DNA from: Verrucomicrobiales bacterium
GTDB lineage: Bacteria; Verrucomicrobiota; Verrucomicrobiia; Limisphaerales; UBA9464
Length of the DNA stretch: 34,444 nucleotides
Direction: 5' to 3'
Assembly (NCBI GenBank): GCA_016793645.1
Contig: JAEUHD010000083.1
Location: 1-34,444 of the forward strand
Both the position numbers and the translations under genes were made by a program. The notes beneath the pieces are model-generated. The model did no database searches and was not told where the DNA came from. It saw only the letters and a program-made list of their open reading frames with translations. Position 1 is the stretch's first letter. Every line of letters starts with the position of its first letter. Below are positions 22,558 through 31,371 of this stretch, one piece after another.

Positions 22558-23412
22558 GTGAGACGTTCCACTTCCCCTGACCCCATCGCTCGTTCACCGC
22601 GGGCGCCGGCAGCCCGCCGCCGACCGCCGGCAGCCGCCGGGCTCACCGACAAGCAGAACGAGCCCGATCATCGCCAGCTTCGGATCGACAAGGTGGGCGT
22701 CCGCGGGCTTCGGTTTCCGGCGCGGGTGCGGGACAAGAACGCGGAGTCGGTGCAGAACACGGTCGCCACCGTCGGCCTGTTTGTGGATCTGCCCCATGAA
22801 TTCAAGGGGACCCACATGAGCCGGTTCGTCGAGGCCCTGAACGCGCACGGGGGATTCATCCACATTGAGAGCATCCCGGTGATCCTGCGCGACCTCCAGG
22901 AACGCCTCCACGCCCAGAATGCACACCTGGAACTGGAGTTCCCATTCTTCCTCCAAAAGCGCGCCCCGGTTTCGAAAAAGCCGGGGGTGATGGACTACAC
23001 CGTCCGGTTTGAGGCGGCCATGATGGGGAAGGAGTATGATTTCGTCCTGACCGTGAAGTGCAACGTGACGACGTTGTGTCCGTGCTCGAAGGCCATTGCC
23101 CGGTACGGAGCCCACAACCAGCGCGGGGAGGTGACCGTGCAGGTGCGGACCGCGGACACATTCTGGATCGAGGACCTGATCGCGTTGATCGAATCCTGCG
23201 GCAGCAGCGAGATGTATTCGCTGCTCAAGCGGGAGGACGAGAAGGCGGTGACCGAGCGCGCCTATGAGAATCCGGTTTTCGTTGAGGACCTCGTTCGGGC
23301 CGTCGCGGTGAAGCTCAAGGCGCGTCCCGGCATGACCTGGTACAAGGTGGAGGCGGAGAACTACGAGAGCATCCACAACCACAACGCCTACGCCTGCATC
23401 GAGCACGGCTGA
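22558..23412 (+). CDS. folE2: GTP cyclohydrolase FolE2 (type IB)
   Basis: The product is 284 residues from GTG at 22558. It converts GTP to 7,8-dihydroneopterin triphosphate, the precursor of folate and of the QueD substrate. 'QNTVATVGLFVDLPHEFKGTH' begins the core. 'TTLCPCSKAIARYGAHNQRG' holds the conserved Cys174 and nearby His, and 'SCGSSEMYSLLKREDEK' with 'TERAYENPVFVEDLVR' supplies Glu and Asp ligands. The FolE2 type works with metals other than zinc. The first 30 or so residues are Arg/Pro/Ala rich and not conserved; the true start could lie downstream, but no alternative ATG or GTG fits well before 'TDKQNEPDHRQ'. Confidence 0.93.
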   Translation: MRRSTSPDPIARSPRAPAARRRPPAAAGLTDKQNEPDHRQLRIDKVGVRGLRFPARVRDKNAESVQNTVATVGLFVDLPHEFKGTHMSRFVEALNAHGGFIHIESIPVILRDLQERLHAQNAHLELEFPFFLQKRAPVSKKPGVMDYTVRFEAAMMGKEYDFVLTVKCNVTTLCPCSKAIARYGAHNQRGEVTVQVRTADTFWIEDLIALIESCGSSEMYSLLKREDEKAVTERAYENPVFVEDLVRAVAVKLKARPGMTWYKVEAENYESIHNHNAYACIEHG

Positions 23413-23440
23413 TGCGGCTGGGTACGGTCCGGATACCTCG

Positions 23441-24442
23441 ATGAAACGACGCGAACCGGCTCCGCTTCCCTCAACGCGGCCCCCGCTGGACCGCATGATG
23501 CAGATCCATTCCGTCCTGCAGCAGGGGGGCTATCCCAACTGTTCCACGCTGGCGCGGCACCTGGAGGTGTGTTCCAAGACGGTTCAGCGGGATCTTGAGT
23601 TCATGCGGGATCGCCTGAATCTGCCGCTGGAGTATGACGCGATGCACAAGGGGTATCGCTACACCGAGGACGTCGAATCCTTCCCGACCCTCCGGATCAC
23701 GGAGGGGGAACTCTTCGCGCTGATGGTGGCGGAAAAGGCGTTGCAGCAGTATCGCGGGACGCCGTTTGAGGCACGTCTCGTCGGGGCCCTGCGAAAGCTG
23801 GAACAGGCGCTTCCGGACGCCGTCTCCCTGAATCTTTCCCAATGGGAGCAGGCGGTGACGTTTCGGACGACGGCGGAGCCATTGGTGAACGTTCCCCCGA
23901 TTCTCGAGGCCCTGACGCGGGCGGCGCAGAAGCGCGAGCGCCTGCGCATCCGGTATCGAAAACCGGGCTCCCGTGATGCCGAGGAGCGGGAGGTGGACCC
24001 CTACCAGCTCGCGAACGTGGATGGGGACTGGTACCTGTTCGCGTTTGATCACCTGCGCAAGGCGATCCGGCGCTTTGTTCCCGCCCGGATCACCACGGTG
24101 GAATCCGTGGGGGAGACTTTTGAGCGTCCGGCGAAGTTCGAACTCGAGAAACTGCTCCGGGACAGCTTTGGCGTTCACTCGCGCGAGGGTGAGTTTAGGG
24201 TGGTGCTGCGGTTTGATGAGAAGGTTGCCGACTACCTTCGGGAGAAGAAGTGGCACAATTCCCAGCGGCTCGTGGAGTTGCCGGGAGGTGGCGTCGAGAT
24301 GCATCTCGAACTCGGAAGCCTCCAGGAGGTCCAGCGCTGGGTGCTGGGCTGGGGAGGGGCGGTGCGCGTGGTCGCGCCGCCGGAACTGGCGGACGCCGTC
24401 CGGAGGTCGGCGGAGCAGATCCTGTCCGGTGGCCGGACCTGA
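23441..24442 (+). CDS. WYL-domain transcriptional regulator
   Basis: The product is 333 residues. The N-terminal HTH (about residues 17-65, 'MMQIHSVLQQGGYPNCSTLARHLEVCSKTVQRDL') is of the HTH_11/DeoR-like type. 'FPTLRITEGELFALM' leads into the central helical part. The WYL domain has 'RIRYRKPGSRDAEEREVDPYQLANVDGDWYLFAFDH', where W-Y-L is exact. A WCX-type C-terminal extension ('VVLRFDEKVADYLREKKWH') follows. WYL regulators often respond to nucleic-acid ligands or stress and control DNA-damage or defence genes, but no such genes are adjacent here. It follows folE2 by 28 bases and precedes purH by 146. Confidence 0.92.
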   Translation: MKRREPAPLPSTRPPLDRMMQIHSVLQQGGYPNCSTLARHLEVCSKTVQRDLEFMRDRLNLPLEYDAMHKGYRYTEDVESFPTLRITEGELFALMVAEKALQQYRGTPFEARLVGALRKLEQALPDAVSLNLSQWEQAVTFRTTAEPLVNVPPILEALTRAAQKRERLRIRYRKPGSRDAEEREVDPYQLANVDGDWYLFAFDHLRKAIRRFVPARITTVESVGETFERPAKFELEKLLRDSFGVHSREGEFRVVLRFDEKVADYLREKKWHNSQRLVELPGGGVEMHLELGSLQEVQRWVLGWGGAVRVVAPPELADAVRRSAEQILSGGRT

Positions 24443-24588
24443 TCGAGGCGGTGCCGGGGCGGCTCCGCGGGACTCCGGATGGGGCCGGTTCCCCGGGTTC
24501 CCCCGGCGGCCTGCTCAAAGGATCGTGATCCGACGCGAGAAGGTCGTTGACGGTGTGGGTGCGGCTTGTCGAGCCTCCGCGGTTTCGT

Positions 24589-26148
24589 ATGCCGAAAATC
24601 GTCCGCGCCCTCCTCTCCGTTTCCGACAAGTCCGGCCTGGTGCCCTTTGCCCGAATCCTGGCCGAAGCCGGGGTGGAATTGATCTCCACGGGCGGGACAG
24701 CCAAGGCACTCCGGGCCGAAGGACTCCCGGTGATCGAGCTCAGCGACTACACGGGGTTCCCCGAGATGCTCGATGGCCGGGTGAAGACGCTTCACCCGAA
24801 GGTGCATGGCGGACTGCTGCATTTGCGGGACAATGCGGAGCATGTGGCGACGACCGAACGGCACGGGATCCCGCCCATCGACCTGGTGGTGGTGAACCTG
24901 TATCCCTTTGAGCAGACGGTGGCGCGTCCCGGGGTGTCCCTGCACGAGGCGATTGAGAACATCGACATCGGGGGGCCCTCGATGCTGCGGAGTGCCTCCA
25001 AGAATCATGAGTTTGTGACGGTGGTGGTCGATCCCGCGGATTACGACCGCGTGGGGGCGCAGGTTCGCGCCACCGGCAACACCACGTTGGAACTGAGGCG
25101 GGAACTGGCCGCCAAGGTCTTCGCCCGCACCGCGGCGTACGACGCGGCCATCGCCCAGCACCTCTCCGGTGCCTTCGGCCTTGCCGCACCCGCGCCGTCG
25201 GGTCCCCCGGAGACGCTCACCCTGCGTGCCGGCCGGTCCCAGCAGTTGCGCTACGGGGAGAATCCCCACCAGAAGGCCGCGTTGTACGGCCGGTTTTCGG
25301 AGTACTACGCGCAGCTCCATGGAAAGGAGCTTTCCTACAACAACATTCTCGATCTAACGGCCGCGGTGTCCTTGATCACGGAGTTCTCGGGGGAGGCGCC
25401 CACGCTCGCGATCCTGAAACACACGAATCCCTGTGGCGTGGGTCAGGGTGCAAACTTGCGGGAAGCCTGGGATCGCGCCTACGCGACGGACCGGCAGGCT
25501 CCATTCGGGGGCATCATTGCCGTCAACCAGCCGCTCGACCGGGCCTGCGCCGAGGCGATCGCCGAGATCTTCAGCGAGGTGATCGTGGCACCCGAGTTCG
25601 CGCCGGATGCCCTGGAGCTTCTGCGTCAGAAAAAGAACCTTCGCCTGCTCCAGGTGCGGGGAAATCCGGCTTCCGCGTCCCCGGTGGACATCCGGAGTGT
25701 CGGGGCGGATTCCTTCCTTTGGCAGGAGCGGGACCTTCGGGTGACGTCGGCGTCCGACTTGAAGGTGGTCACCCGCCGTTCGCCGTCCCCGGACGAACTC
25801 CGGGCCATGCTGTTCGGGTGGCGCGTGGTGAAGCACCTGAAGTCGAATGCGATTGCGTATGCGGGACCCGATCGCACGCTCGGCATCGGTGCGGGACAGA
25901 TGAGTCGCGTGGATTCCAGCCGGATCGCCGTCTGGAAGGCCGGCGAAGCGGGACTGGACTTGAAGGGGAGCGTCGTGTGTTCGGACGCGTTCTTCCCGTT
26001 TCCCGACGGGTTGATTGCCGCCGCCGAGGCCGGGGCGACGGCGGCCATTCAGCCTGGCGGATCCGTCCGCGACGCCGAGGTGGTTGCCGCTGCGGATGCC
26101 CGGGGAATGGCGATGGTGTTCACCGGACACCGCCACTTCCGCCATTGA
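24589..26148 (+). CDS. purH: Bifunctional AICAR transformylase/IMP cyclohydrolase PurH
   Basis: The product is 519 residues from ATG at 24589. It performs the last two purine steps: formylation of AICAR with 10-formyl-tetrahydrofolate and closure to IMP. The N-terminal cyclohydrolase has '[15 protein letters not shown]', '[12 protein letters not shown]', '[15 protein letters not shown]' and '[16 protein letters not shown]'. The transformylase has '[15 protein letters not shown]', the catalytic '[10 protein letters not shown]' (Lys-His), '[10 protein letters not shown]' and '[10 protein letters not shown]'. The length is normal and no residue looks missing. Folate dependence links it to the nearby folE2. 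A longer start at 24547 is not supported. Confidence 0.97.
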   Translation: MPKIVRALLSVSDKSGLVPFARILAEAGVELISTGGTAKALRAEGLPVIELSDYTGFPEMLDGRVKTLHPKVHGGLLHLRDNAEHVATTERHGIPPIDLVVVNLYPFEQTVARPGVSLHEAIENIDIGGPSMLRSASKNHEFVTVVVDPADYDRVGAQVRATGNTTLELRRELAAKVFARTAAYDAAIAQHLSGAFGLAAPAPSGPPETLTLRAGRSQQLRYGENPHQKAALYGRFSEYYAQLHGKELSYNNILDLTAAVSLITEFSGEAPTLAILKHTNPCGVGQGANLREAWDRAYATDRQAPFGGIIAVNQPLDRACAEAIAEIFSEVIVAPEFAPDALELLRQKKNLRLLQVRGNPASASPVDIRSVGADSFLWQERDLRVTSASDLKVVTRRSPSPDELRAMLFGWRVVKHLKSNAIAYAGPDRTLGIGAGQMSRVDSSRIAVWKAGEAGLDLKGSVVCSDAFFPFPDGLIAAAEAGATAAIQPGGSVRDAEVVAAADARGMAMVFTGHRHFRH

Positions 26149-26154
26149 CGGGCG

Positions 26155-26175
26155 GGACGCCGGGAAGAGGCGTCC
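26155..26175. terminator. Terminator-like hairpin between purH and CarD-like gene
   Basis: A 7-bp perfect stem, GGACGCC (26155-26161) with GGCGTCC (26169-26175), closes a GGGAAGA loop inside the 30-bp gap between two convergent stops. There is no T-run, so the call is by position and pairing. Confidence 0.45.
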
Positions 26176-26178
26176 GAA

Positions 26179-26709
26179 TCAGAACTGGGATTCCTTCTCC
26201 TTGAACAGAATGTTGAAGGTGGTGAGGGACCCGTAGATGCGTGTCAGGTATTGCTGCCAGTCGAACTTTTCCGCACTGGTCAGGGCCTCGCTCGCGTTGA
26301 TCTTTTGCTCCAGCACCCGGAGGTTGTTCCGGATCATGACGATCTTGTGGAAGAACTGCTCGAGTTCGACCTCCTTGGTCGCGAGGGTGGGATCATGCGG
26401 GTGGAGGACCAGTTTTCCCGACTTCCACCGAGGCGCGAGCTCCCGGACGGCGGAATCGGGCTTTTCGAGTCCCAGCCGGTCCACGAGGGAATCCACGGTC
26501 CGTCCGATCAGGTCCTCCAGGGGCAGCGTCAAGGCGGTCAGGGACGCCTGGGGCTCCGCGGGGACCAGTCCGGCGGCTTCCGGATCGAGCGGGCGGCGTC
26601 CGTCATTGAACAGGACCTCCGTCCCGTGTTCGGTGACCGCCTTCACCGTTCCCGGGCCGTGTTGGGGGTGGATCACGGCCATGCCCACATGCAGTTCAGA
26701 AAGCTTCAT
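26179..26709 (-). CDS. Hypothetical protein with CarD/Tudor-like N-terminus
   Basis: The product is 176 residues from ATG at 26709. The N-terminal 45 residues ('[20 protein letters not shown]', then '[20 protein letters not shown]') look like the small beta-barrel that opens CarD/Mfd-type RNA-polymerase-interacting proteins: basic, with the 'G-x-x-V-x-H-P-x-H-G-x-G' turn. The rest is a long helical region, '[26 protein letters not shown]' with '[19 protein letters not shown]', likely coiled. CarD proper has a different helical C-terminus, so this is not a clear CarD. It is divergent from the pseudopilin gene. The upstream frame extension to 26889 overlaps that gene and is rejected. Confidence 0.7.
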   Translation of the reverse strand: MKLSELHVGMAVIHPQHGPGTVKAVTEHGTEVLFNDGRRPLDPEAAGLVPAEPQASLTALTLPLEDLIGRTVDSLVDRLGLEKPDSAVRELAPRWKSGKLVLHPHDPTLATKEVELEQFFHKIVMIRNNLRVLEQKINASEALTSAEKFDWQQYLTRIYGSLTTFNILFKEKESQF

Positions 26710-26818
26710 GGGCGGATTCGAACCGCGGGCCGCGGACCCGGCGAGCGAAATCGTCCCGGGATCCGGACTCGACGGGCCGGACGGCCTGGGGTAGTGAGGA
26801 ATCACCGTCCCGGCATCC

Positions 26819-27562
26819 ATGAATCCATCCAGCGCACCCTGTCGGCGGGCCTTCACGCTGATCGAGCTCCTCGTGGTGATCGCCATCATTGCGATCCTGG
26901 CGGGAATGCTTCTCCCGGCGCTCGGGAACGCACGGGAGCGCGCCTACCGGACGGCGTGTGTCGCGAACAACAAGCAGCTGGCGGTGGCGATGCAGATGTA
27001 TGCCAACGACAGTCTGGACTACATGCCCTGGCCCAATTGGGGAAACAACCTGGGCCCCGGCTGGCTCTATCAGCCGACGTCCGGGCGGGCTCCGGATCCC
27101 CTGCGGACGAACGACATCAAGTTCATTGAGGCGGGATTGTACTGGCCCTATCTGCGCGTGCGGAAGGTCTACAACTGTCCCCTGGATCGTACGAACCACG
27201 TCTCGTGGCAGAAGCGTGCGCAGCGGGTGTCCAGCTACATCATGAACGGGGCGGTGTGCGGATTCGACCGCCTCGGGGGCAACCGGACGTACAAGCTGGG
27301 CGCGTTCAGTCCCGCCGCCTATGCGATGTGGGAGCCGGAGATCAAGAACTACGGCGGGGTTTGGGGGCCGAATCCCGGGCATGACGCGAGCCAGTATCCG
27401 AATGAGGACGAGGGGGTGGGGCGCCGTCACAAGAAGGGCGCGGTGATCACCGGATTCAGCGGGCAGGTGCATTTCATCCGGTTCGAGGACTTCCAGCGCG
27501 AGCAGCGGTTCAACAAACCCGGCCTGCTCTGGTGCGTGCCGGGCAGTCCCACGGGCCAGTAG
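26819..27562 (+). CDS. Prepilin-like protein with type II secretion/pilin N-terminal cleavage motif
   Basis: The product is 247 residues. '[20 protein letters not shown]' is a prepilin peptidase site: a basic leader, Ala before Phe, Glu at +5 and a hydrophobic helix. The body continues '[38 protein letters not shown]', the form seen in the large pseudopilin families of Verrucomicrobia, Lentisphaerae and Planctomycetes (DUF1559-like). The C-terminal '[20 protein letters not shown]' resembles the H-x-G-G-x-x-x-F-x-D-G-H-V region of those proteins in degenerate form. These proteins occur in tens of copies per genome and are not tied to a specific secretion locus; no other secretion gene is nearby. 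Confidence 0.88.
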   Translation: MNPSSAPCRRAFTLIELLVVIAIIAILAGMLLPALGNARERAYRTACVANNKQLAVAMQMYANDSLDYMPWPNWGNNLGPGWLYQPTSGRAPDPLRTNDIKFIEAGLYWPYLRVRKVYNCPLDRTNHVSWQKRAQRVSSYIMNGAVCGFDRLGGNRTYKLGAFSPAAYAMWEPEIKNYGGVWGPNPGHDASQYPNEDEGVGRRHKKGAVITGFSGQVHFIRFEDFQREQRFNKPGLLWCVPGSPTGQ

Positions 27563-27602
27563 GCGGTCCGGCGCGGCCGGGGGTGGGAACTTGTTTGGTG
27601 CG

Positions 27603-27631
27603 TTGCATCCGGACGCGGTCTCCGCCATAAA
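27603..27631 (+). promoter_or_regulatory. Weak sigma-70-like promoter candidate for the 57-residue protein
   Basis: TTGCAT (27603-27608) and CATAAA (27626-27631) are spaced 17 bases apart and end 20 bases before the ATG at 27652. The sequence GCGTTGCAT recurs at 27851-27859, in front of the oxidoreductase gene. Both matches to consensus are partial, so this is only a candidate. Confidence 0.25.
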
Positions 27632-27651
27632 CTCCCCCCGACGTTCCCACC

Positions 27652-27825
27652 ATGTGGTTTGGAAAGCCCCGAAATCCGGAAGAACACCGCTACTACCTGC
27701 TGCCGGGGCAGGGCCGGAGCAACCGGCGCAAGCGGCGGCAGCAGTTGATCGCCGCCCTCATCACGGGGGCGATTTTTGCCGCGGGGATCGCGTCCCTGAT
27801 GTGGATCATGAACGAGCGCCGGTGA
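27652..27825 (+). CDS. 57-residue single-span membrane protein of unknown function
   Basis: ATG at 27652 to TGA at 27825. The N-terminal half is polar and basic ('FGKPRNPEEHRYYLLPGQGR', then 'SNRRKRRQQ'), and the C-terminal half is one membrane helix ('LIAALITGAIFAAGIASLMW') ending in 'IMNERR'. The positive-inside rule puts the N-terminus in the cytoplasm. It is not obviously a signal peptide, because the helix is at the end. The pseudopilin stop is 89 bases upstream, and the oxidoreductase gene starts 63 bases downstream. An inverted repeat, GGTGGGAAC/GTTCCCACC (27582-27590, 27643-27651), ends exactly before the ATG. The function is unknown. Confidence 0.65.
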   Translation: MWFGKPRNPEEHRYYLLPGQGRSNRRKRRQQLIAALITGAIFAAGIASLMWIMNERR

Positions 27826-27888
27826 CCAGCGGCTGATCGGGAACTTCAAAGCGTTGCATCGGTCCTCCGAAGTCGCACCCTTGGGCAC

Positions 27889-30213
27889 GTGAACCACCGT
27901 GTCGAATCCGGAGCCGTCGGGCGTCTCCTCAACCTGGTTCCCTTCGGACTGGGCCACACGAAGCCGAAGCATTTTCGGGACATGTTCCGGATCGCGTGGC
28001 GCAACCGGGATAATGCGGGCTACGCCTGGAAGGTGCTGAGCCGGGGCGTCTGCGATGGATGCGCCCTCGGGGTGGCGGGGCTCCATGACTGGACCATCGA
28101 CGGCATTCACCTGTGCATGACGCGGTTGAATCTGCTTCGGCTGAACACCATGCCGGCGTTCGATCCCTCCCTGTTGTCCGATGTGGACCTGCTCCGGAAG
28201 CGGCTCGCGGATTCGCAGGATCCGGTGCCGGGGCGGTGCCGTCCGGAGTCCCTGGGGCAGGGCTGTTCGGGCTGGGACAACGCGCAACTTCGGGAACTCG
28301 GCCGGCTTGCCCATCCGATGCTGCGTCGGAAGGGGGACGCGGGGTTCCGCCGGATTTCCTGGGACGAGGCCAACGCCCTCCTCGGGCGCCGGCTTCGGGA
28401 GGCCCCGCCGCAACGGACCGCCTTCTTTGTCACCGCCCGCGGCGTAACGAATGAGGTGTACTACGTGGCGCAGAAGGTCGCCCGGTTCCTGGGGACCAAC
28501 CACGTGGACAACGCCGCACGCCTTTGCCATGCGCCGAGCACGGGGGCTATGAAGCACGCGCTGGGGTATGCGGCGAGCACCTGCAGCTATGCGGACTGGT
28601 ACGGCACGGACCTGATCGTGTTTTTTGGGTCCAATCCGGCGAACGACCAGCCGGTCACCACCAAGTACCTGCACGAAGCCCGCGCGAAGGGGACCCGGGT
28701 GGTTCTGGTGAATCCCTATCTGGAACCCGGCATGAAGCGCTACTGGGTGCCGAGTTCCACGCGCAGTGCCCTCTTTGGGACCGGTCTTGCCGACTGGTGG
28801 TTCCCCGTCACCCAGGGGGGCGATACGGCCTTCATCTACGGGGTGCTGAAATGTCTGATCGCCGAGGGCGGGTTGAATGAGGATTTCATCCGCGACTACA
28901 CCCGCGGCTGGGAGGCGCTGCGGACGGAATGCGACCAGCATCGGTTCGAGGACCTGGAACGGGCGTCCGGTCTTCCCCGCAGTTCGATGCAGGAGTTTGC
29001 CGCACTGTTGCGGGGAGCCCGCAATGCCGTGTTTGTCTGGAGCATGGGCATCACCCAGCACGCCACGGGCGGGGATGGAGTGTCCATGGTGCTCAATCTG
29101 GGACTCGCCCGCGGCTATGTGGGGCGTCCGAAGAACGGGCTCATGCCCATCCGGGGACACAGTTCGGTGCAGGGGGGTGCCGAAATGGGATGCTATTCCA
29201 CCGCGCTTCCGGGCGGACGCGAGGTCACTCCGGAGAACTGCGGCGCGCTTTCCGAAACCTACGGCTTTCCGGTCCCCCAGTGGCCCGGAATGAACGCGGT
29301 GGAGATGGTCGCGGCCTGCGGAAAGGGAGCCCTCGACGTCCTGTATTGCGTGGGTGGCAATTTCCTCCGGACGTTGCCGGATCCGGACGAGGTTGCCCGG
29401 GCCATGGCGCGGGTCCCGTTCCGGGTGCATCAGGACATCCTGCTGACCGACCAAATGTTCATTGAACCCGAGGGTGAGGTGATGCTGTTGCCCGCGAAGA
29501 CCCGGTATGAACAGGACGGGGGAGGCATTGAGACGACGACGGAGCGGCGGGTGGCGTTCACGCCGGAGATTCCCCGCGACGTGGGTGAGGCGCGCGCCGA
29601 ATGGAGGATCCTCCGGGATGCCGCGGCAGCGGCGTGGCCGGAGCGTGCCGACCGGCTCGGGTGCGAATCGGGACCCGCGATCCGCTCGGAGATCGCCCGG
29701 GTGGTTCCCTTCTATGCCGGTTGTGAGCGTCTGGAGAAGACCGGGGACGCCATCCAATGGGGCGGACCCCGGCTGTGTGATGACGGTCGCTTTGGCACTC
29801 CGGATGGACGCGCCCATTTCAAGACCATCGCGGTGCCTGCGTTCCGGCCTGGGGAGGGAAGCCTGGGAGTTCCCGATGGCGGTGCCGGGGAAACCTTCGT
29901 GGTTTCGACCCGGCGGGGAAAACAGTTCAACACCCTGATCTACGACACGGTTGACCCGCTGACCGGCGCGGGGCGCAACGCCGTGTTCATCCACCCCGAG
30001 GACGCCGCCCGGCTGGGATTCTCCGGGGGCGATCGGATCCGGCTGGTCAACCTGGTCGGCCATTACGAAGGAGTCGTATTCCCGGCTGCGATAGCGCCCG
30101 GGAATCTCCAGGTGCACTGGCCCGAAGGGAATGTGTTGATTGCCTCGGGGAAGGTGGACCCGAATTCCGGGGTTCCGGATTACAACGCGGTGGTCCGGAT
30201 TGAGCGGCCGTGA
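27889..30213 (+). CDS. FdhF/YdeP-type molybdopterin oxidoreductase
   Basis: The product is 774 residues from GTG at 27889, close to the length of E. coli YdeP. It belongs to the molybdopterin-dependent formate dehydrogenase-like family. Near the N-terminus 'GVCDGCALG' gives Cys55 and Cys58, and Cys76 follows in 'HLCMTRL'; a classical C-x2-C-x3-C-x25-C cluster site is therefore not complete, as in YdeP. 'ARLCHAPSTGAMKHALGYAA' matches the active-site region. 'GTDLIVFFGSNPANDQP', 'PIRGHSSVQGGAEMG' and the C-terminal 'RRGKQFNTLIYD' and 'DVVVRIERP'-like end fit the bis-MGD-binding domains. No Tat signal is seen, so it is cytoplasmic. The fdhD sulfurtransferase often next to such genes is not in view. 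Substrate unknown (YdeP-type proteins are linked to acid resistance in E. coli). Confidence 0.88.
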   Translation: MNHRVESGAVGRLLNLVPFGLGHTKPKHFRDMFRIAWRNRDNAGYAWKVLSRGVCDGCALGVAGLHDWTIDGIHLCMTRLNLLRLNTMPAFDPSLLSDVDLLRKRLADSQDPVPGRCRPESLGQGCSGWDNAQLRELGRLAHPMLRRKGDAGFRRISWDEANALLGRRLREAPPQRTAFFVTARGVTNEVYYVAQKVARFLGTNHVDNAARLCHAPSTGAMKHALGYAASTCSYADWYGTDLIVFFGSNPANDQPVTTKYLHEARAKGTRVVLVNPYLEPGMKRYWVPSSTRSALFGTGLADWWFPVTQGGDTAFIYGVLKCLIAEGGLNEDFIRDYTRGWEALRTECDQHRFEDLERASGLPRSSMQEFAALLRGARNAVFVWSMGITQHATGGDGVSMVLNLGLARGYVGRPKNGLMPIRGHSSVQGGAEMGCYSTALPGGREVTPENCGALSETYGFPVPQWPGMNAVEMVAACGKGALDVLYCVGGNFLRTLPDPDEVARAMARVPFRVHQDILLTDQMFIEPEGEVMLLPAKTRYEQDGGGIETTTERRVAFTPEIPRDVGEARAEWRILRDAAAAAWPERADRLGCESGPAIRSEIARVVPFYAGCERLEKTGDAIQWGGPRLCDDGRFGTPDGRAHFKTIAVPAFRPGEGSLGVPDGGAGETFVVSTRRGKQFNTLIYDTVDPLTGAGRNAVFIHPEDAARLGFSGGDRIRLVNLVGHYEGVVFPAAIAPGNLQVHWPEGNVLIASGKVDPNSGVPDYNAVVRIERP

Positions 30214-30291
30214 GGCGGGGTTCGGAAGGCCAAGAATTCGACGTGACAAGGTTGTCGGGAGGGTGGGATCCGGGCAGGATTTGGTCCGTCA

Positions 30292-31371
30292 ATGGACTCT
30301 CGCCTGCTTGCTGCAATCGTTCTGGCCGTCGTCACCGCCGGTTGCCGGAAATCCGGAGGGAACAGTTCGGCCGCCGCGGCCAAGGCCGGTGGGATGGGCA
30401 TCCAGGTGGTCGCCGTTCCCGCCCTGAAGCGCCCGGTGAACGAGTCGGTGTCCCTGGTGGGCACGGTCGTTCCGAACGAGATGATCGAGGTGAAGGCCGA
30501 GACGGATGGCACCGTGGGGGAGATCCGTTTCAAGGAAGGGGAGCGCGTGGCCCAGGGGGACCTGCTGGTGGCGCTCGACGACACCAAGGCCGCCGCCCAG
30601 TTGAAGGAGGCGGAATCGCGACTCACCCTCGCCCGGACTTCCTTCGCGCGCGTGGAACAGCTCTACAAGGACCGCCTGATCGCCCAGTCCGAATATGACG
30701 CGGCGTCCGCGGAGTCGGCTGAGAAGGCCGCCATTGTGGACGTGAAACGGCGCGAACTGAGGGACACCCGGGTGATCGCGCCGTTTGCGGGCATCACCGG
30801 GGCGCGCCTCGTGAGTCCGGGACAGGTCATCAGCAAGAACACGCGTCTGACGTGGCTGGTGGACCTGGACACCGTGAAGGTCGAGGTTGAGGTGCCGGAA
30901 CGGTACCTGAGCCAGTTGAAGGTGGGACAGCCCGTGGAATTCCGGGTGGCGGCGTTTCCCAAGGATTCGTTCAAGGGCGAGATCTACTTCATCTCACCCC
31001 AGTTGGATCCGGGCAATCGCACCGCCCTGGTCAAGGCGCGGATTCCGAACGGCGACGCGAAGCTGCGCGGCGGGATGTTCGCCAGTCTGGACCTTGGCCT
31101 TCAGTTGCGCGATGCGGCCCTGGTGATTCCCGAGCCGGCCATCATCAACAATGGGGACGCCACCTTCGTCTTTGTCGTGACGCCGACAAACACCGCCGCA
31201 CTCAAGCCGGTGAAAATCGGACTCCGCCTTTCCGGGTCGGTCGAAGTCCTGGACGGCATGGTCGAGGGGGAGCGGGTGGTGGTTGAGGGCATCCAGAAAC
31301 TTCGGCCGGGAGTCCCGGTGACCACCGGGGACCCGGCGGCCGCCGCACCCTACCTGGAGGCCCGTCCGTGA
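30292..31371 (+). CDS. RND efflux periplasmic adaptor (membrane fusion) lipoprotein
   Basis: The product is 359 residues. 'AIVLAVVTAGCRKSGG' is a lipoprotein signal with Cys18 at the lipidation site. The body has the biotinyl-lipoyl-like halves ('VEVKAETDGTVGEIRFKEGE' region and 'VIAPFAGITGARLVSPGQVI'), a helical hairpin ('LKEAESRLTLARTSFARVEQLYKDRL', 'SEYDAASAESAEKAA') and the beta-barrel ('VKVEVEVPERYLSQLKVGQP'). It links an inner-membrane RND pump to an outer-membrane channel. Its stop overlaps the pump start by 3 bases (GTGA), so the two are translationally coupled. The TolC-type partner would lie beyond the window, or elsewhere. Confidence 0.95.
   Translation: MDSRLLAAIVLAVVTAGCRKSGGNSSAAAAKAGGMGIQVVAVPALKRPVNESVSLVGTVVPNEMIEVKAETDGTVGEIRFKEGERVAQGDLLVALDDTKAAAQLKEAESRLTLARTSFARVEQLYKDRLIAQSEYDAASAESAEKAAIVDVKRRELRDTRVIAPFAGITGARLVSPGQVISKNTRLTWLVDLDTVKVEVEVPERYLSQLKVGQPVEFRVAAFPKDSFKGEIYFISPQLDPGNRTALVKARIPNGDAKLRGGMFASLDLGLQLRDAALVIPEPAIINNGDATFVFVVTPTNTAALKPVKIGLRLSGSVEVLDGMVEGERVVVEGIQKLRPGVPVTTGDPAAAAPYLEARP

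Noticed and set aside
27427-30249. A 940-codon minus-strand frame opposite the oxidoreductase.
   Set aside because: It is a high-GC antisense shadow: rich in Arg, Pro, Gly and His, with no motif, opposite a clearly recognised gene.
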